A stretch of DNA of 28,130 nt from an uncultured Campylobacteraceae bacterium. Lineage in GTDB: Bacteria; Campylobacterota; Campylobacteria; Campylobacterales; Arcobacteraceae. The notes below the pieces were generated by a model that made no database searches, was not told the origin of the DNA, and saw only the letters and a program-made list of their open reading frames with translations. The stretch covers positions 1 through 28,130 of the forward strand of contig CAJXPH010000007.1 of NCBI GenBank assembly GCA_913057765.1. The letters run 5' to 3'. Shown piece by piece: positions 22,174 to 28,130 of the stretch. The position numbers were made by a program, and so were the translations under genes. Position 1 is the first letter of the stretch, and each line of letters begins with the position of its first letter.

Positions 22174-24282
22174 ATGGCAAGAAAAACACCCCTTAACAGA
22201 CTTAGAAACATCGGTATTGCTGCACACATTGATGCAGGGAAAACTACAACAACTGAAAGAATTTTATTCTATACAGGTGTTGAGCATAAAATTGGTGAAG
22301 TTCATGATGGTGCTGCTACTATGGACTGGATGGAACAAGAACAAGAAAGAGGTATTACAATTACTTCTGCTGCAACTACTTGTAACTGGACTCACCCAAA
22401 AACAAATGAAGAATTAATGATTAACATCATCGATACTCCAGGTCACGTTGACTTCACTATTGAAGTTGAGAGATCAATGAGAGTTCTTGATGGTGCTGTA
22501 GCTGTATTTTGTTCAGTAGGTGGGGTTCAACCACAATCTGAAACTGTTTGGAGACAAGCAAACAAATATAGAGTTCCAAGAATGATTTTTGTTAATAAAA
22601 TGGATAGAACTGGTGCAGACTTCTTTAATGTTGAATCACAAGTTAACGAAAGACTTAAGTCTAACGCTATTCCTATTCAAATTCCTATTGGTGCTGAAGA
22701 AAACTTCCAAGGTGTTGTTGATTTAGTACAAATGAAAGCTATCGTTTGGGATATTGATGCTGAAATGGGTTCTAATTACCATGTAGAAGAAATTCCTGCT
22801 GATTTATTAGAAACTGCTACAAAATATAGAGAACAAATGGTTGAAGCTGCTGCTGAAGCTGATGACGATTTAATGGAAAAATATCTTGAAGGTGAAGAAC
22901 TTACTGAAGATGAAATCGTTATGGGTCTTAAGAAGGGTTGTCTTAATATGACAGTTACTCCTATGACTTGTGGTACTGCATTTAAAAACAAAGGTGTTCA
23001 AACTTTACTTGACGCTGTTGCAATGTACTTACCTTCTCCATTAGAAGTTGAAGACATTAAAGGTGAAACACAAGACGGTGAACCTGTTGTTGTTGAATCT
23101 ACTGATGAGGGTGAAGTTGCTGGTCTTGCATTCAAGATTATGACAGATCCATTTGTTGGACAATTAACTTTCACAAGAATCTATAGAGGTGTTCTTAAGT
23201 CTGGTACTTATGTAATGAACTCAACTAAGATGAAAAAAGAGAGAATTGGTAGACTTTTAAAAATGCATGCTATCAAAAGAGAAGAAGTTTCTGAATTATA
23301 TGCTGGTGAAATTGGTGCAGTTGTTGGTCTTAAATCAACAATCACTGGTGATACTTTAGCTTCTGATGTAGATCCAGTTATCTTAGAGAGAATGGATTTC
23401 CCAGAACCAGTTATTTCTGTTGCTGTTGAACCAAAAACTAAAGCTGACCAAGAAAAAATGGGTATTGCTTTAGGAAAACTAGCACAAGAAGATCCATCAT
23501 TCAGAGTTAAAACTGATGAAGAATCTGGACAAACTATTATTTCAGGAATGGGTGAATTACACCTTGAGATTCTTGTTGATAGAATGAAAAGAGAATTTGC
23601 AGTTGAAGCTGAAGTTGGTGCTCCTCAAGTTGCTTATAGAGAAACTATTAAAAATGCTACTAAAGTTGAGTATAAATATGCTAAACAATCTGGTGGTAAA
23701 GGTCAATATGGACACGTATATTTAAATATTACTCCATTACCTGCTGATAGTGAAGAGAACTATATCTTTACATCATCAATCAAAGGTGGTTCTGTTCCTA
23801 AAGAATACGTTCCTGCTGTTGATAAAGGTTGTGCTGAAGCTATGGCTGGTGGTATCCTTGCTGGTTATCCATTAGTTAACATTGCAGTTGATTTATATGA
23901 TGGTTCTTACCATGATGTAGATTCATCTGAAATGGCATTTAAACTTGCTGCTTCAATGGGATTCAAAAAAGGTTGTAGATCAGACGCTGCTCAACCTGTA
24001 ATTCTTGAACCTATTATGAAAGTAGAAATTGAAACTCCTGAAGATTATATGGGAGATGTTATCGGTGACGTTAACAAAAGAAGAGGACAAGTTCAATCTA
24101 TGGATGATAGAGCTGGTGTTAAACTAGTTGTAGCAATGATTCCATTAGCTGAAATGTTCGGTTACTCTACAGACTTAAGATCTATGTCTCAAGGTAGAGC
24201 AACATATTCTATGATTTTTGATAACTACATGGACGTTCCTAAGAATGTTTCTGAAGAAATTATCAAGAAAAGAAACGGGTAG
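22174..24282 (+). CDS. fusA: Translation elongation factor G
   Basis: The 702-residue GTPase drives ribosome translocation and recycling. G motifs are in place: AHIDAGKTT (17-25), RGITI (59-63), DTPGH (87-91) and NKMD (141-144). Domains II to V follow, with domain IV near GKGQYGHVYLN and domain V GDVNKRRGQVQSMD. Codon use is more uniform than in neighbouring genes, as expected for strong expression. No clear binding site lies in the six-base gap after rpsG, so translation is probably coupled. No tuf gene follows. Confidence 0.99.
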   Translation: MARKTPLNRLRNIGIAAHIDAGKTTTTERILFYTGVEHKIGEVHDGAATMDWMEQEQERGITITSAATTCNWTHPKTNEELMINIIDTPGHVDFTIEVERSMRVLDGAVAVFCSVGGVQPQSETVWRQANKYRVPRMIFVNKMDRTGADFFNVESQVNERLKSNAIPIQIPIGAEENFQGVVDLVQMKAIVWDIDAEMGSNYHVEEIPADLLETATKYREQMVEAAAEADDDLMEKYLEGEELTEDEIVMGLKKGCLNMTVTPMTCGTAFKNKGVQTLLDAVAMYLPSPLEVEDIKGETQDGEPVVVESTDEGEVAGLAFKIMTDPFVGQLTFTRIYRGVLKSGTYVMNSTKMKKERIGRLLKMHAIKREEVSELYAGEIGAVVGLKSTITGDTLASDVDPVILERMDFPEPVISVAVEPKTKADQEKMGIALGKLAQEDPSFRVKTDEESGQTIISGMGELHLEILVDRMKREFAVEAEVGAPQVAYRETIKNATKVEYKYAKQSGGKGQYGHVYLNITPLPADSEENYIFTSSIKGGSVPKEYVPAVDKGCAEAMAGGILAGYPLVNIAVDLYDGSYHDVDSSEMAFKLAASMGFKKGCRSDAAQPVILEPIMKVEIETPEDYMGDVIGDVNKRRGQVQSMDDRAGVKLVVAMIPLAEMFGYSTDLRSMSQGRATYSMIFDNYMDVPKNVSEEIIKKRNG

Positions 24283-24300
24283 TTAATACCTTTTCTTTTT

Positions 24301-24332
24301 AAAAAGCCTCAACTTATGTTGAGGCTTTTTTT
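24301..24332 (+). terminator. Intrinsic terminator of the str operon
   Basis: AAAAAGCCTCAAC (24301-24313) pairs perfectly with its complement at 24318-24330 around a TTAT loop. The GC core GCCTCAAC is followed by seven T. It starts 18 bases after the fusA stop and also has an A-run on its left, so it could work in both directions. Confidence 0.95.
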
Positions 24333-24410
24333 ATGCCTACTATATTTTAAATCCTCTTTTAAATTATCTTTAGATAAAATCACTAAAACATCTACTTTTG
24401 AGAGAAACTA

Positions 24411-26300
24411 ATGCTAAATATCAGAAATCTTCTTATTTTATTTTTTATTGTTGTAAATCTTAATGCAAGTATGCAAAAAGATGTTGAGTATGTTGAAAAT
24501 CTTGATAGTGATGAGATAAGTTTAAAAGATGAATTCTTTAATGATAAAACAGACTTATACACTATAAGTATAGGTACTCTTACTTTAAATAGACATGACC
24601 CAATTGATTTTTTTAAGACGTATAAGATGAAAAATGCACTTGCTTATAGATATGGAAAAAATAAAGAATTTGCAAGGGTGATTTCAGGGGTTTATAAAAC
24701 TGGTACGGAAGCCACAGCTGATATAAGAAATTTAGATTCGAGATTACAAAGAAATAAACCATATTCTGCAAAATTAAAAAGACATCAAATATTATATAAC
24801 GAAGATCTTAGACTTAACCCGAAAGTATCTAAAAAAATACATGTAAAGCCTAAGAAAAATCTCCCTAAATTAAAAGAAGCAAAAGATTCAATTTATACTT
24901 CAGGTACAAATGATGCAGAAAATCTGAAAAGAGAATTTCTAAATAATGGTTCAAGGTATTATTCAATTGCAATAGGAAGTATATCTTTATCAAAAAATTC
25001 TGTAGAAAACTTCTTTAATACATATGAGGTAGGAGATAAAGCTTTAGCTCATGTATATGGAAAAAATAAAGATAAAGCAAGAATAATCTACGGTCTATAT
25101 AAAACTCCACAAGAAGCAAAAGAGGCTTTACGAAGTTTAAATAACAGATTAAAAAAGAATAAACCATTCTCTATGAAGATGAAAAAGTTTCAAAACTTTT
25201 ATACTAAGAGTTTTCCAAATGGAATAAAAAATGGAAACATTGTTGAATTAAAGATAAATGATAAAAAAGAAAATGAAAAAGCAATAAAACCAAAGCTTAG
25301 TGATGAAATAAAAATAGTAAAAAAAAATATTCCTCCCAAAAAAAATTTAGAAATAGAGAAAAAAACAAAAGTTGTTAAACCAAAAGTAACTTCTAAGCCT
25401 AACCCAAAACCAAAAAAAGTTGTTAAAAAGAAAGTAAGAAAAAAACAACCTCCAAAAAAAGTTAAAAAAGAAGATATAAATAAAAGTAGATTTGTCAAAC
25501 ATTCACAATTAGAAGATGTATATTTTATTGAGAGTAATGGAAATTTCAATATTTTAAATGAAGTTTTTTTAAATGATGGGAGTTCTTTTTATACAGTAGA
25601 TTTAGGTGAACTAAAATTAAATAAAACAACAATTGACCAGTTTTTTATTAAGAATAACATGGAAGATGATGCTTTAGCTTATAAATATGGTGATAATGAT
25701 GAATATGCAAGGGCAATTTATGGTGCTTATGAAACAAAGGAAGCGGCAAGTAAAGTAATTAAGAGTTTGAATGTTTCTACAAAAAATTTAAGAGTTAGTA
25801 ATATTAAAAATCATCAAAAACTTTATAAAGAATATCATAAAAATGGATACAATAGAAAATCAAATACTGAAGACAAAAAAATTGTAAATAGTAGTTTTTC
25901 TTATGATGGTTCAAAAGATGATATAGTTTACGTTGAGAGCTATGGACAAAAGAATTTATTAAAAGATGAATTTTTTAATAGAGACTCTTCATATTATACA
26001 ATTACGTTAATTACATTTTTAAAAGAAAATATGAGTATTGAAAAGTTTTTGAATATGCATAATATAAAAAATGATGCACTTGGATATTCTATTGGTTCAG
26101 TAAATAATTATTATAGAGTAGTATATGGTTTATATGGAACGGCAACTGAAGCTAAAAATGCAATTAAAGATTTAAATTATGAACTTAGAAAAAATGTACC
26201 ATATATCTCTAGAATAATTACTAATCAAAAGAAATTTGAACATTATAATAATAGAGTTTTAGAAGAAGAGTTGAATAATAGCAAGAAAATAGAATTTTAA
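24411..26300 (+). CDS. Secreted protein with four SPOR-like repeats
   Basis: The 629-residue protein has a signal peptide (about 1-19) and four repeats of about 93 residues at roughly 38-130, 171-264, 381-473 and 515-612. Each has the pattern DEFFN..S.YYTI..G...L, a FF/FL-N helix, DALAYxYG, ARxIYGLYKT..EAK.AI..LN, then a lysine-rich end with a Q-K/N-x-Y-like close. The second half of each repeat (YGLYKTPQEAKEAL) is the typical SPOR arrangement for binding denuded septal peptidoglycan; this assignment is by pattern, not by search. A Lys/Pro-rich linker (about 280-360) splits the repeats into two pairs. It lies upstream of the NAD kinase gene. Family not recognised. Confidence 0.75.
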   Translation: MLNIRNLLILFFIVVNLNASMQKDVEYVENLDSDEISLKDEFFNDKTDLYTISIGTLTLNRHDPIDFFKTYKMKNALAYRYGKNKEFARVISGVYKTGTEATADIRNLDSRLQRNKPYSAKLKRHQILYNEDLRLNPKVSKKIHVKPKKNLPKLKEAKDSIYTSGTNDAENLKREFLNNGSRYYSIAIGSISLSKNSVENFFNTYEVGDKALAHVYGKNKDKARIIYGLYKTPQEAKEALRSLNNRLKKNKPFSMKMKKFQNFYTKSFPNGIKNGNIVELKINDKKENEKAIKPKLSDEIKIVKKNIPPKKNLEIEKKTKVVKPKVTSKPNPKPKKVVKKKVRKKQPPKKVKKEDINKSRFVKHSQLEDVYFIESNGNFNILNEVFLNDGSSFYTVDLGELKLNKTTIDQFFIKNNMEDDALAYKYGDNDEYARAIYGAYETKEAASKVIKSLNVSTKNLRVSNIKNHQKLYKEYHKNGYNRKSNTEDKKIVNSSFSYDGSKDDIVYVESYGQKNLLKDEFFNRDSSYYTITLITFLKENMSIEKFLNMHNIKNDALGYSIGSVNNYYRVVYGLYGTATEAKNAIKDLNYELRKNVPYISRIITNQKKFEHYNNRVLEEELNNSKKIEF

Positions 26301-26316
26301 GAATAGGAATAGATAC

Positions 26317-27183
26317 TTGAAAGTAACAAGAAGTTCAGAGAAATTAAAAGTTTCTAATATTGCAGGTGTAGTGTTAAAACCTGATTCTCCAGAAATCAAA
26401 AAAGAATTTTTAGAAATTAAAAAATGTCTAGAGACTCATGGAATTGAAGTATATCTAGAAAAATGCAGTGCAAACATGATAAATGAAGAAGGAATCCCTT
26501 TAGCTGAACTTTGTAAAAAAGTTGATTTTTTAGTTTCAGTTGGTGGAGATGGAACCCTTCTCTCTGTCGTAAGGAAGTCTTTTGAGTATGATATCCCTGT
26601 ACTTGGAATTCATATGGGAACTTTAGGTTTTTTAACAGATATAATTTATGAAGAGTTCCCAAGATTTTTAAATGATTTTAAATCTGACAATTACCGAATC
26701 GATAATAGAATGCTTGTAGAGTGTTGCGTTAATGACAAATGTTTTGTTGCCTTCAATGATATTGTAATTTCTAGAAAAACTGTATCTTCAATGATTACTA
26801 TAAAAGCAAAGATTGATGGTAGTTATTTTAACTCATATTATGGAGATGGAGTAATTATATCAACTCCTACTGGTTCAACTGCGTATAATCTTTCAGTTGG
26901 TGGACCCGTTGTTTATCCTCTTACTGAAGCTTTTATTATAACTCCTGTTGCACCTCATAGTCTAACTCAAAGACCTCTAGTGATGCCGGCAGATATTGTA
27001 ATTGAATTTAAAATTACAGATGAGCAAGGAGCAGTTTTGTTAATTGATGGGCAAGATACTTATGAAGTAGAAAATAATGCAGTGATTAAAGTTACGATTG
27101 CTCAAAACAAAGCAAAATTAATCCATCGAACAGAAAGAAACTTTTTTGAAGTTTTAAATAAAAAATTAGGATGGGGTGATTAA
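26317..27183 (+). CDS. nadK: NAD kinase
   Basis: The 288-residue cytoplasmic enzyme phosphorylates NAD to NADP using ATP or polyphosphate. The GGDGT motif is at 76-80, followed by LGIHMGTLGFLTD (96-108), FNDIV (146-150) and STPTGSTAY (182-190), all NAD kinase landmarks. It starts with TTG: AGGA (26305-26308) lies eight bases before it. It starts 16 bases after the SPOR-like gene's stop. recN begins 5 bases after its stop; nadK and recN are often neighbours in Campylobacterota. Confidence 0.97.
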   Translation: MKVTRSSEKLKVSNIAGVVLKPDSPEIKKEFLEIKKCLETHGIEVYLEKCSANMINEEGIPLAELCKKVDFLVSVGGDGTLLSVVRKSFEYDIPVLGIHMGTLGFLTDIIYEEFPRFLNDFKSDNYRIDNRMLVECCVNDKCFVAFNDIVISRKTVSSMITIKAKIDGSYFNSYYGDGVIISTPTGSTAYNLSVGGPVVYPLTEAFIITPVAPHSLTQRPLVMPADIVIEFKITDEQGAVLLIDGQDTYEVENNAVIKVTIAQNKAKLIHRTERNFFEVLNKKLGWGD

Positions 27184-27188
27184 ACTTA

Positions 27189-28130
27189 ATGATTAATAGA
27201 ATCTATCTTAAAGATTTCCTTTCATTCAATGAAGTGGATATGGAATTAAACTCTGGACTAGTCGTATTTACGGGACCTAGTGGGGCAGGTAAATCAGTTT
27301 TAATGCAAACTATTTTATCTTTATTTGCTATTGGTGAATCAAAGGCTAGTTTAGGTGAAGTAAGTTTAAATGGTTTAAATATTGAAAATGAAGCTTATGA
27401 TATTTCTTTAGATGACGATATTATTATAAAAGAGATAAAAAAAGATAAAGTAAGATATTTTTTAAATTCTCAAACTATATCAAAAAAGAATTTAAATCAA
27501 TTTTCTAAAACTTTGATAAAACATCTTCATTTAAAAGACACAAGTGATTTTGATAGTGCTAAATTACTCTCTTTTTTAGATTCTCTTTGTATGAAAGAAT
27601 CTTCTGAATTTAAAGTATTAAAAGAGAATTATGATGCTACTTTTTTAAAACTACAAGAGATAAAAAAAGAATTAAAAAAAATAAATGATGATGAACTAAA
27701 ATTAGAAGACTTAAAAGAATTTGCAAAGTTTGAAATAGAAAAAATCAAATCTATTAACCCTGAAATAGGAGAATATGATGAATTAAATGATATAAAAAAG
27801 AAACTATCAAAAAAAGAAAAAATTCAAGAAGCTATGGAAAAAGCAAGTCCTCTTTTTTCTTATACTTCATCTGCTAATTCAGCATTAGAATTATTAGAAG
27901 AAGATTCTGCTTTTTTTGATGAAGCAATAAATGAATTAAATAATATTTTCGAGAAGTTTAATGACTCTTTATCTGAACTTGAAGAACTTGATATTGAAAA
28001 TGTTCTTGATAGAATTGAAAAATTGTCTGGGTTACAAAAAAGATTTGGTTCAATTGAACAGTCCTTAGAATATAAAAAACAAAATTCATTTTTGCATTTG
28101 AAAGGTATAAATACTTTAGATAATGATTGA
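27189..28130 (+). CDS. recN: RecN DNA repair protein, N-terminal part ending early
   Basis: RecN is an SMC-like ATPase in double-strand break repair. The start MINRIYLKDFLSFNEVDMEL and Walker A GPSGAGKS (29-36) are clear, and a charged coiled coil follows (about 145-300). The usual protein is about 500-560 residues with the ABC signature and Walker B in the C-terminal half; here a TGA at 28128 ends the frame after 313 residues, within the coiled coil after FGSIEQSLEYKKQ. All three forward frames are closed between 28099 and 28130. This may be a broken gene, a real short form, or an error near the window edge. Confidence 0.85.
   Translation: MINRIYLKDFLSFNEVDMELNSGLVVFTGPSGAGKSVLMQTILSLFAIGESKASLGEVSLNGLNIENEAYDISLDDDIIIKEIKKDKVRYFLNSQTISKKNLNQFSKTLIKHLHLKDTSDFDSAKLLSFLDSLCMKESSEFKVLKENYDATFLKLQEIKKELKKINDDELKLEDLKEFAKFEIEKIKSINPEIGEYDELNDIKKKLSKKEKIQEAMEKASPLFSYTSSANSALELLEEDSAFFDEAINELNNIFEKFNDSLSELEELDIENVLDRIEKLSGLQKRFGSIEQSLEYKKQNSFLHLKGINTLDND

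Noticed and set aside
22076..22417. Plus-strand frame across the rpsG-fusA junction
   Set aside because: It overlaps two highly conserved genes in another frame and resembles no known protein.
25199..25549. Minus-strand frame of 116 codons rich in Phe and Gly
   Set aside because: It is the reverse reading of the Lys/Pro-rich linker codons of the SPOR-like protein, with no ribosome binding site.
1..28130. CRISPR arrays, insertion sequences, phage genes, tRNAs, attachment sites
   Set aside because: Reading both strands I saw no regularly spaced repeats, transposase or integrase motifs, or cloverleaf sequences with a TTC-type arm.

Overview
The window is strongly AT-rich bacterial chromosome. 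Its gene content and promoter style fit an Arcobacter-like member of the Campylobacterota: good -10 boxes, often with an upstream TG, usually without a -35 box; chemoreceptors of Campylobacter/Arcobacter type; a str operon with no tuf after fusA; and an ECF-type nickel transporter. I infer the lineage from these features and did not search for it. I see no tRNA, rRNA, CRISPR array, insertion sequence or prophage.

Layout. 1-649 (-): 5' part of an unknown gene that runs off the window. 869-3883 (+): five-gene nickel uptake operon nikKMLQO, with ATGA stop/start overlaps from nikM onward and a promoter whose spacer holds a palindrome. 4236-6663 (+): a secreted single-Cache protein, then a chemoreceptor, separated by a long perfect hairpin. 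6753-9162 (+): tight operon of GNAT acetyltransferase, LysE-type exporter, Asp/Glu-type racemase and SGNH hydrolase. 9228-9716 (+): unknown protein. 9719-10930 (-): NosD-like beta-helix protein with no other nos gene nearby. 11043-12948 (+): ywbE and yaiI families, a second LysE exporter and a SigZ-type ECF sigma factor. 12951-15319 (-): CLC chloride transporter followed by an exonuclease/endonuclease/phosphatase-family enzyme. 15388-18512 (+): stand-alone DUF234 protein, FkbM methyltransferase and membrane diguanylate cyclase. 18546-18851 (-): NIPSNAP protein. 18914-20090 (+): two tandem paralogous lipoproteins. 20193-21071 (+): RluA-family pseudouridine synthase. 21309-24282 (+): rpsL-rpsG-fusA behind a structured GC-rich leader and closed by a classic terminator. 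24411-28130 (+): secreted protein with four SPOR-like repeats, NAD kinase, and a RecN reading frame that stops after 313 codons.

The clearest cooperating groups are the nickel transporter, the str operon, the Cache/chemoreceptor pair, and the acetyltransferase-exporter-racemase-hydrolase group, which looks like an undescribed amino-acid modification and export module. The best candidates for new biology are the rpsL leader RNA with mutually exclusive helices, the four-repeat SPOR-like protein, the racemase/exporter operon, and several long perfect inverted repeats placed at promoters or ribosome binding sites.
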